Shown here one piece after another: positions 30,695 to 40,073 of a stretch of DNA of 64,000 bases. Source of the DNA: UTCFX2 sp963726375 (GTDB lineage: Bacteria; Chloroflexota; Anaerolineae; Anaerolineales; UBA4823); the NCBI GenBank assembly GCA_963726375.1, contig CAVSCE010000009.1, positions 372,001-436,000 of the forward strand. Direction: 5' to 3'. The number at the start of each line of letters is the position of its first letter. Position 1 is the first letter of the stretch. A program made the translations under genes and the position numbers. The notes under the pieces were generated by a model that searched no databases, was not told where the DNA came from, and saw nothing but the letters and a program-made list of their open reading frames with translations.

Positions 30695-31138
30695 TCAGTA
30701 GGCGGTGTTGTTATAGAACCAGTTGTAGGCGTAGAAACCAGATCCCTGGACGCTCTGCATCCGGATCGCGATCTGGAAGCAGTTATACAGCTCGGGTGGG
30801 ATTGAGAAGGTCATGGTCTGGGTGCCGCCGCTGCCTGTGGGGAAAGTCGCCACCGGGATACCGTGGATACCAAGCGTCCCATAATAACCCATCCGGACCT
30901 GGAATGTATCCGATGCCGGCAGGTTGTATGCAGTCACCGTCACAGTCCCATTTCTCACAACTGAGTTCACAAAGAAAGTTGGGTAGACTACGTAGTACGG
31001 CTGCTGCCAACCACAATACCCCCACTTTGGTTTGGGAGGGTGCCCTGGGCAATTGCCCGCTGCGCCAGCAGAGAACGGGAATACGAGCGCCAGGATGACT
31101 ATCCCGACAAAAAGTGAATATCGCGTAAATCTTAACAT
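30695..31138 (-). CDS. Small secreted protein of unknown function
   Basis: 147 aa with a clear signal peptide (SLFVGIVILALVFPFSAGAAG) and a mature part of ~120 residues rich in Tyr, Trp, Pro and Gly. It has four or so Cys (NCPGHPPKPKWGYCGW and a later NCFQ). The repeated pattern VRNGTVTVTAYNLPASDTF and TQTMTFSIPPELYN suggests a beta-sandwich. AGGAGG lies 6 nt upstream of the ATG, a strong ribosome site. It is flanked by the PBP gene (convergent) and the relA gene (divergent). No family recognised; function not assigned. Confidence 0.72.
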   Translation of the reverse strand: MLRFTRYSLFVGIVILALVFPFSAGAAGNCPGHPPKPKWGYCGWQQPYYVVYPTFFVNSVVRNGTVTVTAYNLPASDTFQVRMGYYGTLGIHGIPVATFPTGSGGTQTMTFSIPPELYNCFQIAIRMQSVQGSGFYAYNWFYNNTAY

Positions 31139-31298
31139 TGGATCCTCCTGTTTGAACCTGATTGATTGACCGTTGTTTCACGGATTATTTATGCTGGTAG
31201 ATATAATTTACTCTCCGATGTCTGAATAAGCAATGAAAACCTATAAACTGCCCGTATAAATTCAGTAAAATTTTACAGGGTTGAACCTTAAAGCACCC

Positions 31299-31327
31299 TT
31301 GGTTTGGATGCGAGCCGATGTTATACT
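31299..31327 (+). promoter_or_regulatory. Promoter for relA/spoT
   Basis: TTGGTT, 17-nt spacer, TATACT. Transcription would begin near 31334, which removes the upstream in-frame ATGs at 31281 and 31329 from the message and leaves ATG 31347 with GAAAGG upstream. Confidence 0.5.
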
Positions 31328-31346
31328 CATGCAGTCCGAAAGGTCA

Positions 31347-33593
31347 ATGATGCAGATCGAGGATTTAATCCATTCACTGCCTGAAACGTATTCCCCAGCT
31401 GACCGGGATCTTGTGCTGCGGGCGTATCGCGTTGCAGAACTGGCTCACGAGGGACAAAAACGTGTTTCAGGTGAACCTTATATTTATCACTGCATTTCGG
31501 TAGCATATATTCTTTCGGAAATGCGTGTTCCCCCTTCTGTTGTCGCAGCCGCACTGCTTCATGATACGGTAGAAGACACAGACATCACGCTTGCAGATTT
31601 GGATCGTGATTTTGGCGATGAGATCGCCCGGCTCGTCGATGGTGTGACCAAGCTCACACATTTGCCGCGCGTTTCTCGGGGGGACCAGCAAGAAAAAGAA
31701 GTGCTCGAAGAAGAAGTCCGGCGAGAAATTGCAGAAAGACGGGGTGAGGCTGCCCCAGAAGAAGCTGCGGACATTATCCTTCGCAGCCGAAAATATGATC
31801 TGGTGTCAGAGACGCTTCGAAAAACCTTCCTGGCTATGGGGGAAGATGTTCGGGTAATTCTTATTAAACTCGCCGACAGGCTCCATAATATGCGCACGCT
31901 TGGGCATATGCCGGACAGCAAACGCAGGAGAATTGCTCAGGAAACTCTGGACATTTTTGCACCACTTGCGAACCGCTTGGGGATCTGGCAAATTAAATGG
32001 GAGCTGGAAGATCTGGGTTTTCGATATGTTAACCCGGAGAAATTCCGTGAGATTGCGGATAATCTGGCAAGTCGGCGATCTGAGCGTGAGGCAGAGATGC
32101 AGCAAATCAAGCAGAAGCTTGAATTTGTCCTCGCTGCTTCGAATATTCAGTCGGAAATCTCAGCACGCCCCAAGCACATCTACTCGATCTACCGCAAAAT
32201 GGTCCGTAAAGGTATCCCGTTCGATCTGGTCCATGATGTTCGTGGTGTTCGAGTGATCGTTCCAGATACCACAGCCTGCTACACCGCGCTGGGGATCATT
32301 CATTCTAATTGGCGGCCGATCCCGAATGAGTTTGATGACTATATTGCTGCCCCGAAAGATAATTTTTATCGGTCTCTCCATACCGCGGTTAATTATGACG
32401 ATGGAAAAACGCTTGAAATCCAGCTTCGAACCCAGGAAATGCATCAAAACGCAGAGTATGGAATTGCTGCACACTGGCGATACAAAGAAGGTTCTGGACG
32501 AGATGATGACTATGAACGGAGAATCTTGTGGCTGCGTTCGTTAATGGAGTGGCGGCAGGATGTGGAAGATGCTGGTGAATTTGTTGACAGCATGAAAAAT
32601 GAGGTCTTCCAGGACCGTGTTTACGTTTTTACGCCGAAGGGGGACATCATAGATTTAGCTGCCGGCTCAACGCCGATTGATTTTGCTTATCAGGTTCACA
32701 CGGATATCGGGCATCGCTGCCGTGGGGCAAAAATTAATGGGAAGCTGGTCTCATTGGATTACCAGCTCCACACTGGCGATAAAGTCGAGATTCTGGCAGC
32801 AAAGCGCGGCGGTCCAAGCCTGGATTGGTTGAATCCAAATCTCGGACTGGTCCAAACTCAGCGGGCGAGATCGAAAATTCGCAACTGGTTCAAGCGGCAG
32901 GCTCGCGAAAAAAATGCGAGCACAGGAAAAGTGATGTTGGAGAAGGAGCTGCGTCGGCTCGGTCTTTCAGATACCAATCTTGAGCGGTTAGCAAAGGAAT
33001 TTGAATTAAGGTCTGTTGAAGATCTTTACGTCTCGCTTGGAACAGGCGATCTTCCAACTCATAAGATTGTAAACCACCTTACTTTAGGAGACCGCGAAGA
33101 AAATGTCGATGAGCTGCTGCCCACATCGAAACCTGCGGGGACAGGGCCTACCGAAGACGCTGTAACTGTATTGGGTTTGAAGGGGCTGCTGACGAATTTT
33201 GCTCGCTGTTGCAATCCAGCTCCTGGCGATGAGATTGTAGGGTATATCACTCGCGGCCGGGGGGCAACAATCCATCGAAAAGATTGCCCGAACGTACTCA
33301 GAATTGGTGATCGTGAAAGGCTGGTCAGGGTGAGTTGGGGAGAGCCAAAGGCCACCTACCCGGTGCCTGTTCGAATCAAAGCATACGACCGAGATGGGCT
33401 GATGAAGGATGTGTCTACGCTGATTTCGGATGAAGGGGTAAATATGCCGCGGGTAAAAGTCGAAACAAGTCGAAATCTGGCTGTTTTTGACCTGGTGATC
33501 GAAGTGAGAGATATTATTCAGCTCAGCCGAGTCCTGGATCGTCTCGAAAACCTGGCAAATGTGATGGAGGCTCGTCGGGTTCGGCCAGGATGA
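31347..33593 (+). CDS. relA: Bifunctional (p)ppGpp synthetase/hydrolase
   Basis: 748 aa. Makes and degrades the stringent-response alarmone. HD hydrolase domain (residues ~20-170) has YHCISVAYIL and ALLHDTVEDTDI, so hydrolysis is expected to be functional. The synthetase domain shows RPKHIYSIYRKMVRKG, HDVRGVRVIV and DYIAAPKDNFYRSLHTA, the RelA fingerprint with Asn-Phe-Tyr-Arg in place of the more usual NGYQ. Then TGS (RVYVFTPKGDIIDLAAG, GHRCRGAKINGKLV), a CC-rich zinc-finger-like block (ARCCNPAPGDEIVGY) and a C-terminal ACT domain. Start chosen from the promoter position. Transcribed alone. Confidence 0.94.
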   Translation: MMQIEDLIHSLPETYSPADRDLVLRAYRVAELAHEGQKRVSGEPYIYHCISVAYILSEMRVPPSVVAAALLHDTVEDTDITLADLDRDFGDEIARLVDGVTKLTHLPRVSRGDQQEKEVLEEEVRREIAERRGEAAPEEAADIILRSRKYDLVSETLRKTFLAMGEDVRVILIKLADRLHNMRTLGHMPDSKRRRIAQETLDIFAPLANRLGIWQIKWELEDLGFRYVNPEKFREIADNLASRRSEREAEMQQIKQKLEFVLAASNIQSEISARPKHIYSIYRKMVRKGIPFDLVHDVRGVRVIVPDTTACYTALGIIHSNWRPIPNEFDDYIAAPKDNFYRSLHTAVNYDDGKTLEIQLRTQEMHQNAEYGIAAHWRYKEGSGRDDDYERRILWLRSLMEWRQDVEDAGEFVDSMKNEVFQDRVYVFTPKGDIIDLAAGSTPIDFAYQVHTDIGHRCRGAKINGKLVSLDYQLHTGDKVEILAAKRGGPSLDWLNPNLGLVQTQRARSKIRNWFKRQAREKNASTGKVMLEKELRRLGLSDTNLERLAKEFELRSVEDLYVSLGTGDLPTHKIVNHLTLGDREENVDELLPTSKPAGTGPTEDAVTVLGLKGLLTNFARCCNPAPGDEIVGYITRGRGATIHRKDCPNVLRIGDRERLVRVSWGEPKATYPVPVRIKAYDRDGLMKDVSTLISDEGVNMPRVKVETSRNLAVFDLVIEVRDIIQLSRVLDRLENLANVMEARRVRPG

Positions 33594-33643
33594 TCCGATT
33601 TGATTCCTTGAAAAACTACACGATTTACGTTCTCGCATAATGG

Positions 33644-33649
33644 TATAAT
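33644..33649 (+). promoter_or_regulatory. -10 box for moeA, leaderless type
   Basis: TATAAT is 10 nt upstream of the ATG at 33660, so the transcript would have a leader of about 4 nt and no room for a ribosome site. -35 is weak. Confidence 0.42.
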
Positions 33650-33659
33650 ACCGCTCCGA

Positions 33660-34913
33660 ATGGCACAGGAAACTGATTTGCTCAATGTTAGCGAAGCTCG
33701 CCGGCGGCTGCTCGCACACTTTCCAACGCTAGCGTCTGAAGCAATTCCGCTCAGTTCTGCGGTTGGCAGAGTCCTGGCTGAGCCTATCATATCCCAGATT
33801 TCGCTCCCTTCTTTCGATACTTCTGCGATGGATGGTTTTGCTGTTTACGCCGATGATACGCTCCTGGCGGCGGAAGAACATCCGATATCACTCAAGGTTG
33901 TCGAAGACATCCCTGCTGGGAAGGATGTTATTACCTTCATCCATCAGGGTCAGGCAGCACGGATCATGACTGGAGCAAAAATCCCGCCAGGCGCGGATGC
34001 AGTCGTACCTGTTGAATGGACTGATTTCAACTATCGCCAGGTTGGATTACAGGCTCCTGAAGTGGTTGGTATCAGCCGGTCCGTCCGTAAAAATGACAAT
34101 ATTCGCCGACAAGGGGATGATCTCCAGGCTGGAGAAATCATATTGGAGAGCGGTCACTTAATCCGGCCTCAGGACGCAGGCTTGTTAAGCATGGTGGGCA
34201 AAGCCGAGTTGTTAGTTCATAAAAAACCCAGGGTGGCGATTTTTTCGACGGGGGATGAGCTGCTACCTGTTGAAGCGCCGCTTGAACCTGGAAAAATTCA
34301 TGATGCAAATATGTACACATTGATCGGCCAGGTGGAGCAATGTGGGGCGCAGGCGATAAACCTTGGTATCATAGCTGACCATCCGGAAGACGTTCGAAAA
34401 ACTCTCAACGCAGTCGAAAAAATTGGCGTGGACCTGATCCTTTCATCAGCGGGAGTAAGCGTTGGGGCAATGGATTTCGTCCGGCATGTCATTGAGAAAT
34501 TTGGCCATTTAGAATTTTGGCGAGTAAATATGCGCCCAGGGAAGCCTTTTGCATTTGGCTATTACGAAAAAACGCCATTCATTGGATTGCCTGGCAACCC
34601 GGTTTCAGCATTCGTAGGTTTTGAAGTCTTTGTTCGCCCGGTCCTCCAGCAAATGTTAGGCGAAAAAGATAAGATTAGGAAAACAATAAAAGTAAAACTG
34701 GTAGATGCGGTTGAATCGGATGGTCGTGAAAGTTATCTTCGGGCTGTTGTGACTCATGAAGACGGCTTATATTTTGCCAGGCTCACCGGCCACCAGGGTT
34801 CCGGAAACTTGCGATCCTTAGTTCAGGCAAACGCTATGCTTTTAATCCCTTCTGGGGTAAAATCAGTGCCGTCCGGCGGGCAGGTAGATGCCTGGTTTCT
34901 GGATGGCAGGTAA
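33660..34913 (+). CDS. moeA: Molybdopterin molybdenumtransferase
   Basis: 417 aa, intact. Inserts molybdenum into adenylated molybdopterin. The N-terminal domain contains LPSFDTSAMDGFAVYADD and the RIMTGAKIPPGADAVVPVEW signature. The central MoaB-like domain has AIFSTGDELLP and IHDANMYTLIGQVEQCGA. Next come VSVGAMDFV, RVNMRPGKPFAFG and IGLPGNPVSAFVGFEVFV, canonical for MoeA, then the C-terminal domain IV. No other molybdenum-cofactor gene is in the window. Confidence 0.95.
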   Translation: MAQETDLLNVSEARRRLLAHFPTLASEAIPLSSAVGRVLAEPIISQISLPSFDTSAMDGFAVYADDTLLAAEEHPISLKVVEDIPAGKDVITFIHQGQAARIMTGAKIPPGADAVVPVEWTDFNYRQVGLQAPEVVGISRSVRKNDNIRRQGDDLQAGEIILESGHLIRPQDAGLLSMVGKAELLVHKKPRVAIFSTGDELLPVEAPLEPGKIHDANMYTLIGQVEQCGAQAINLGIIADHPEDVRKTLNAVEKIGVDLILSSAGVSVGAMDFVRHVIEKFGHLEFWRVNMRPGKPFAFGYYEKTPFIGLPGNPVSAFVGFEVFVRPVLQQMLGEKDKIRKTIKVKLVDAVESDGRESYLRAVVTHEDGLYFARLTGHQGSGNLRSLVQANAMLLIPSGVKSVPSGGQVDAWFLDGR

Positions 34914-34946
34914 TAAAGTTTGAAATCAACATTTTAGGAGGTAATG

Positions 34947-35181
34947 ATGCCCGCGTATTCGCTGCCACTACATCGATTGTGTATTTCTTGATGATGGATA
35001 CTGCGGAGCGGCCGCGATTGAGATTGATCCGGATGCTGGATGCATGACTTTCTCGAGAGCGGATGATGTAAACAATGATAACGACTGGGAAGAAGAAGAA
35101 GAAGAGTTAGAAGAGTGGGAAGACATCGACCTGGACGAAGAGGACGATGAATTATGGTTGGATGAAGACGAAGAATATTGA
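34947..35181 (+). CDS. Small protein with Cys/His motif and very acidic tail
   Basis: A short gene of ~78 codons. The ribosome site TTTTAGGAGG stands just before ATG ATG. Immediately after the start the frame breaks (CCC run at 34950-34952, one C too many); restored it reads MPRIRCHYIDCVFLDDGYCG and on to DAGCMTF, with Cys at ~6, 11, 19, 32 and His 7, spaced as in a small zinc-binding fold. The C-terminal ~40 residues are mostly Asp/Glu (EEEEEELEEWEDIDLDEEDD) with Trp. TGA at 35179-35181 overlaps the next gene's ATG. A zinc-binding, acidic-tailed regulator or chaperone is a guess; no family recognised. Confidence 0.65.
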
Positions 35182-35720
35182 TGTTTTGGAGTCTGTTCAG
35201 TGTGCAGAATGGTCGATATTTCCTTGTCCCGCTTCTGCTTTGCCTCGGGATTTCTTACAATTCTGCATCTGCCGAATTCACTGAGACGATCTTTGCACCT
35301 CAATCAGGAACACCGACCTCAATCAGTAATTTTGTCGAGATAGAAGCTGGCTGCAATTGGTCTGGTATAGGGGGACAGGTTTTTAACCAGCTTGGTACTC
35401 CAGTAACCGGGATCGTTGTGAAAATTTGGGGATCCTACTCAGGGAACCAAATCCTCTCCTATGGTGTTTCTGGAGGGTCAGCCGACTTTGGACCGGGCGG
35501 TTTCCTCTTCAAGCTGGGAGATCATGCTTCCGCCTCGTCTGAGACTATGAGGTTGCAGGTCTTGGATCTAGCTGGAAATGAATTGTCCCCACCGATCAAA
35601 TTTAATACCTACGCAGATTGTTCTCGAAACCTGGTTTTATTGAAATATTCGCGAATATTCGATCGAAAATCCAATTTTTCTGCCTTTGATCCGCCGATAG
35701 TTCGACATCAGCGAAAATAA
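35181..35720 (+). CDS. Secreted protein of unknown function, coupled to the acidic small protein
   Basis: 179 aa starting at ATG 35181, which overlaps the preceding TGA (TGATG), so translation is coupled. Signal peptide FLVPLLLCLGISYNSASA, then a soluble beta-rich domain with GCNWSGIGGQVFNQLGTPV, a pattern seen in carboxypeptidase-regulatory-like or transthyretin-like folds. Two Cys (GCNW and ADCSRN) could form a disulfide. C-terminal ~25 residues are basic. The location outside the membrane sits oddly with the cytoplasmic acidic partner. Not identified further. Confidence 0.7.
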   Translation: MFWSLFSVQNGRYFLVPLLLCLGISYNSASAEFTETIFAPQSGTPTSISNFVEIEAGCNWSGIGGQVFNQLGTPVTGIVVKIWGSYSGNQILSYGVSGGSADFGPGGFLFKLGDHASASSETMRLQVLDLAGNELSPPIKFNTYADCSRNLVLLKYSRIFDRKSNFSAFDPPIVRHQRK

Positions 35721-35732
35721 GAGGACGCCGCT

Positions 35733-36305
35733 GTGCCTATCCTTGATCACTTTGGCCTGCTTGCACCTTTCTACGATAGGGCGATCAAACCAGCCTTCCC
35801 GCAAAAATTAATCTCACTTTTAGACTTGCCAGCTGATGGTTTGGTATTAGATGCTGGAGGGGGGACAGGAAGGATCGCACAATTCCTGACTGGCAAAATC
35901 AAATCGATTGTCATCGCAGATTCATCTTTGGAAATGCTTCAACAAGCAGCTCAAAAGAATTGTTGCAGTCTGGTGTGCTCTAATACGGAAAGCTTGCCTT
36001 TTCCAGATGAATTATTTACCAGGATATTGATGGTCGATGCACTCCATCATGTCATCAACCACCAAAAAACTATTGATGAATTATGGCGATTGTTGAAACC
36101 CGGCGGCAGGCTGGTTATTGAAGAAATGGATTTTAACCAGCCGCTGGTAAAACTTGTTGCTATGGCAGAGAAAATCGCTTTGATGAGGAGCCATTTTTTA
36201 TCACCACAAGCCATTGCAGGGTTATTTGCCGAATTTGGTGGGGAAATCAGAATTGAGCGCTCGGATCGAAATGCCTGGATAATCGTCGACAAATTCAATC
36301 AGTAA
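35733..36305 (+). CDS. Class I SAM-dependent methyltransferase
   Basis: 190 aa. Motif I VLDAGGGTGRI, motif II-like IVIADSSLEML, post-I SLPFPDELFTRILMVDALHH and LWRLLKPGGRLVIEEMD at the C-terminal strand are typical of the UbiE/Methyltransf_11 group. The protein is shorter than UbiE (~250 aa). Substrate unknown. Its last 11 nt overlap the convergent VKOR gene's 3' end. Starts 12 nt after the secreted-protein gene, so it may be cotranscribed with it. Confidence 0.85.
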   Translation: MPILDHFGLLAPFYDRAIKPAFPQKLISLLDLPADGLVLDAGGGTGRIAQFLTGKIKSIVIADSSLEMLQQAAQKNCCSLVCSNTESLPFPDELFTRILMVDALHHVINHQKTIDELWRLLKPGGRLVIEEMDFNQPLVKLVAMAEKIALMRSHFLSPQAIAGLFAEFGGEIRIERSDRNAWIIVDKFNQ

Positions 36306-37414
36306 TTTGTTCTGGTTCTTCCCCTTCTTCATCCAAATCATCTTCATCAAATTCACTGTAATCGATCCGAAGTGCTTCCTTTGCGGGTGCAGTCGATGCC
36401 AGCAGCAGCAGTGTCATAACGATCGCACTCGTTATGCACCAGGCGCATGTGGCGCCTATCACGAATGGCTCCAGAAAGGTCAAGTAGATTGAAAATAATA
36501 CGCCGAACCATGCCATTCCCCAAATTGCGATTGTAAACAGCTTCTGAGTGGAATCAGGGCCGTAGATCATCAACAGCCAACTGCCCAGGATTCGAGATAA
36601 CCGAAAACTCCCAATATTCCAATTGGGATAATTCCGAACAATTTCGCATATGGGCTTTCTTGAACGCTGTTGCAGTTACCGACCGGACCGCATATCGCAG
36701 CGGAATGAGTGATCTCGACATAAGACAGATAAATGCCACCCCAAGCCCGATGATAGCCAGGACAGGAATAAAAAAATCTGGGAAAGTAAGAAACCTGCTG
36801 TCAGGGCCTTTGAGGTAGCTGGCAAGGACTACTCCAGCGCAAATCAGCATTCCTATTAAATACAATAACTGCTATTGTGTTGGCAATGGGGTCCTGCAGA
36901 AATTTTTGAACGAATACTGGTTGTCCATTTTGCTCAGTGGACTGTTGTTGATTTGCACTCGGAAGAATTTGTGTGCCGGCTTGATCCTGCGCAGCAATAA
37001 CCTGGCTTAAGCCGGGGATATCCGGCCATTCAGTTCCTCCAGACGCCAGTCCAGCTTCAATCAGCTCGGCGATATGGGCTTCAATCTCATCGGCTCCAAC
37101 AAGGACGTTTGAACCAAGGATCAAAGTGGGGACTCCGATCCTATCGTCTGAAACCTCATATTTAGTGAGCGCGGCTTGATAAAGGTCGTATCCAATCGGA
37201 TGATTGACATCAACTCCGACAATATCCACTTGATTGGGATATTTATCTACAAATGGGAGGCAGGATTTCCTCCATGACCTTGTGGCATGCTGGACAGGTC
37301 TGTGAGAAGAATAGGACTGCCTGGATGACTTCGGATTTAGCCGCAGATGCAGTAATATGAGGGTGAGATTATGGTGACGAGTAAAATCAATAATCGGATA
37401 GAAAGGTGTTTCAT
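36295..37414 (-). CDS. Thioredoxin-VKOR fusion, disulfide-bond formation protein, frameshifted
   Basis: Start ATG at 37414 with GGAGAAAAG upstream. Signal/TM MKHLSIRLLILLVTIIS, then after a break (~37350) AVLFFSQTCPACHKVMEE with a CxxC, and after another (~37262) VDKYPNQVDIVGVD through GVPTLILGSNVLVG: a thioredoxin-type domain. A break near 36867 leads to a TM region (VLYLIGMLICAGVVLAS) and the VKOR domain, reconstructed as YVEITHSAAICGPVGNCNSV and, after further breaks near 36700 and 36565, FVIGATCAWCITSA (CAWC redox pair). About 370 aa. Introduces disulfides into exported proteins using quinone. An acidic tail ends the protein. At least five frame changes occur, all at places where homology continues. 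Confidence 0.83.
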
Positions 37415-37434
37415 ACTTTTCTCCATTACAATTT

Positions 37435-38223
37435 TCAATTCAACAAGAAGTCTACCAGGATACGGTTAAATTCTTGATATTGATCGATGGTCACAGCATG
37501 GCCGGCATCAGGAATGATCACCTGGCGGCAATTTGGGATTCCCTGAGCTAGCCGGCTCTGAATTTCGGGTGCGACGGTGGAATCTTGCTCTCCGGTTATC
37601 ACAAGCGTTGGAGCCTGGATCCTGTGAAGGCGGTCAGCACTATTAAAACGTGCGAGATCATGCATCGCGCTCCGGTAAGATCGTGGATCTGCTTGAAGAA
37701 TTTGATCAATCAGCACTCTTCGGTACATTTCCTGCTCGGGCTTAGGAAATACTTTTCGTGCTACAGCCTTTGCCTGAATCGGTAAGCCGAGCGTATGCAG
37801 CAGGATCAATCGAGTTACAAAATATGGCCAGGTTTGCGGTTTTGAAAAATCCAGCCTGTCGAATGAATTAATAATCACCAATTTGTCGATTGTCTCAGGA
37901 TATTCAAAAGCAATTTGCTGAGCAAGGACGCCTCCCATAGAAATCCCTGCCAGCTTATAGGTATTTAACTGGATTGCTGAGGCACATTGCGAAATCCTGG
38001 AAGCCCAGGCAGACAAACCGCCGCTTATTGGATCGGATTTTCCAAACCCCGGCACATCAAAAGCTAAAACTCGGAAACCTGAACTGCACAATTTATCGAA
38101 TTGAAGAGCCCAGGAATCACACGTCGCTCCCAGCCCGTGGATGAGCACGATTGTATTCTCGGATTCAGGATTTAGATCGATATAGTGCAACCGTGATTGC
38201 TGATCGAATTCATGGAATGGCAT
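37435..38223 (-). CDS. Alpha/beta hydrolase
   Basis: 262 aa from ATG 38223 (the longer track start at 38286 adds 21 unlikely residues). Oxyanion-hole HG (IVLIHGLGA), nucleophile elbow GISMGG, acid GEQDSTV and catalytic His (DAGHAVT) form a complete triad. Lipase/esterase or peptidase-like substrate cannot be told from sequence. Transcribed on the minus strand downstream of tatA and just upstream of the VKOR gene. Confidence 0.86.
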   Translation of the reverse strand: MPFHEFDQQSRLHYIDLNPESENTIVLIHGLGATCDSWALQFDKLCSSGFRVLAFDVPGFGKSDPISGGLSAWASRISQCASAIQLNTYKLAGISMGGVLAQQIAFEYPETIDKLVIINSFDRLDFSKPQTWPYFVTRLILLHTLGLPIQAKAVARKVFPKPEQEMYRRVLIDQILQADPRSYRSAMHDLARFNSADRLHRIQAPTLVITGEQDSTVAPEIQSRLAQGIPNCRQVIIPDAGHAVTIDQYQEFNRILVDFLLN

Positions 38224-38274
38224 GAGTAAAAAAACAGGAGTATTCGGGGAAATGGAATTGTTGTGCAGATACGC

Positions 38275-38301
38275 AACCACCTCCAAAAATCGGAGGCGGT
38301 T
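38275..38301 (-). terminator. Hairpin between tatA and the hydrolase gene
   Basis: AACCACCTCC and GGAGGCGGTT form a 10-bp stem with one mismatch around a 7-nt loop, directly after the tatA stop on the minus strand. No T run follows, so termination may be partial. Confidence 0.4.
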
Positions 38302-38328
38302 CTCTTGGATCTTGGGCTAACCAATTTG

Positions 38329-38534
38329 TCAGGACTTTTCAGCCTGGTCGGTTTCTTTCTGATCAGGTGCGGTTGGTTCAGATTTATCTTTCGTTTCGTC
38401 CGTATCCTGGATACCTTGCTTAAAAGCCAAATCCCGCTGCCCATTTCGCCAGCTATTTTGCTGATCCGGCCGACGCCAAAAAGTACGATGACGATTACCA
38501 ATATGATAATTAGCTCAGTAGGACCGAAATTCAT
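38329..38534 (-). CDS. tatA: Twin-arginine translocase subunit TatA, frameshifted
   Basis: About 67 aa. Starts MNFGPTELIIILVIVIVLF at 38534, then GVGRISKIAGEMGSGI, which is the TatA N-terminal helix plus amphipathic helix. The frame breaks at ~38420 and continues as KQGIQDTDETKDKSEPTAP, ending at a TGA (38329-38331), the usual short charged tail. TatA forms the pore of the Tat export system for folded proteins. No tatC is present in the window. Confidence 0.82.
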
Positions 38535-38637
38535 TTTTAATCTCCATATGGTTATAAAAAAATCTGTTGACAAGCCTGTGCGGCCAGCCGAATTTCTCGT
38601 TTATCTTTAACAAGAAGATTATACTACTCTTTCTTGG

Positions 38638-38643
38638 TACAAT
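38638..38643 (+). promoter_or_regulatory. -10 box for trmFO, leaderless type
   Basis: TACAAT 10 nt before the ATG at 38654 without a Shine-Dalgarno sequence between them. It lies in the divergent gap to tatA. Confidence 0.4.
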
Positions 38644-38653
38644 TACCACTGAG

Positions 38654-40016
38654 ATGTCTGAGTTGATCGTTATCGGAGGAGGTCTGGCTGGTAGTGAAGC
38701 AGCCTGGCAGGCGGCAAAGCGGGGATTGGATGTTTCATTATTTGAAATGCGTCCAGTAACCCAGACCGGCGTTCACAGAAGTGACCGGCTGGCAGAATTG
38801 GTTTGTTCAAATTCATTTGGCTCACAGCTCAGCGACCGGGCATCCGGATTACTGAAAGAAGAGATCACATGCATGGGTTCATTGCTGATCGAATGCGCTC
38901 AAGAGACTTCTCTTCCGGCTGGCGGGGCATTAGCTGTGGATCGCGTTGCGTTTGCGGAATCAGTGACTGAAAAAATCACCTCCTGCCCGAAAATTCATCT
39001 GATCCGCCAGGAAATCAAGTTCATTCCCGAAAGTCCGGTCATCATCGCATCGGGACCTCTGACTTCCCCTGCGCTTGCAGCCGAAATCAATCGGATCACA
39101 GGTCAAGACCAGCTGTATTTTTTTGATGCAGTCGCTCCAATCGTGACCCAGGAATCAATCGACATGCAGATAGCCTTTCGAGCGTCCAGGTATCAGCGCG
39201 GGGACTTACCGAATGGGGATTACATCAATTGTCCTTTTTCTCGCCAGCAATATTACGATTTTGTTGATGAATTATTGTCTGCTGAGCGGATTGAGCTGCG
39301 GGAATTCGAAAGCGAGATTGATCGTGGAGTTCAGGCAGGCTCAGCGCGTCTTCTTTGAAGGGTGCTTACCGGTTGAAATCCTAGCACGACGGGGAAAAGA
39401 GGCTCTGGCGTTTGGTCCCATGCGCCCTGTCGGATTGGTCGATCCGAGTACTGGAAAGCGACCCTATGCTGTGGTTCAGCTTCGACAGGATAACCTGGCT
39501 GGTTCGCTGTATAACCTGGTCGGATTTCAAACAAATCTCAAGTTCTCGGAACAACGCAGGCTCTTCCGGATGATTCCTGGACTTGAGAAGGCAGATATTA
39601 TCCGATATGGTCAGATGCACAGGAATACCTACATCTGTTCACCGAGAAACTTGAACCCATCCCTTCAATTTAAAAACCGACCAGAAATTTTCTTTGCCGG
39701 CCAAATCACCGGAGTGGAAGGATATTTAGGGAATATCGCGACTGGGCTCTTAGCGGGCTGGAATGCAGCGCGCAGGATCAACAGCCAACCGCCGATCATT
39801 TTACCTGAAACGACGATGCTCGGAGCGTTAATAAAATACATCACCGAAGCAAGCATCCAGGATTTTCAACCGATGAAGGCCAATTTTGGGATCATGCCAG
39901 TTATGGACCAAACTGGAATTCGAGGCAAAAGAGAGCGAGCAAAGGCTTATTCCATGCGAGCCCAGCAAGACTTGAGCCGATTTCTGGAGACAACGGACGA
40001 GTATTTTGGTCGATAA
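38654..40016 (+). CDS. trmFO: tRNA m5U54 methyltransferase, folate/FAD-dependent, frameshifted
   Basis: Methylates U54 in the tRNA T-loop using methylene-THF and FAD. FAD-binding N-terminus LIVIGGGLAGSEAAWQ, then FEMRPV, LAELVCSNSFGS and LPAGGALAVDR. A break at ~39330 moves the frame to FEGCLPVEILARRGKEALAFG, then GVEGYLGNIATGLLAGWNAAR and the C-terminal MPVMDQTGIRGKRERAKAYS. ~453 aa in total (usual 435-460). The Cys in CSNSF and FEGCLP correspond to the family's conserved cysteines. The break removes nothing conserved. Confidence 0.93.
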
Positions 40017-40073
40017 TGATTTCAGTAATAAGAAATTGATTAGATCATTTTATTAAAGAGAATGCAGGGAAAT

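Noticed and set aside
35050..35180. Runs of Glu/Asp codons as a microsatellite or tandem repeat
   Set aside because: GAA/GAG/GAT/GAC codons vary and lie in an ORF with ribosome site and matching stop overlap; it is coding, not a repeat. The serine-rich minus-strand ORF at the same place is its shadow.
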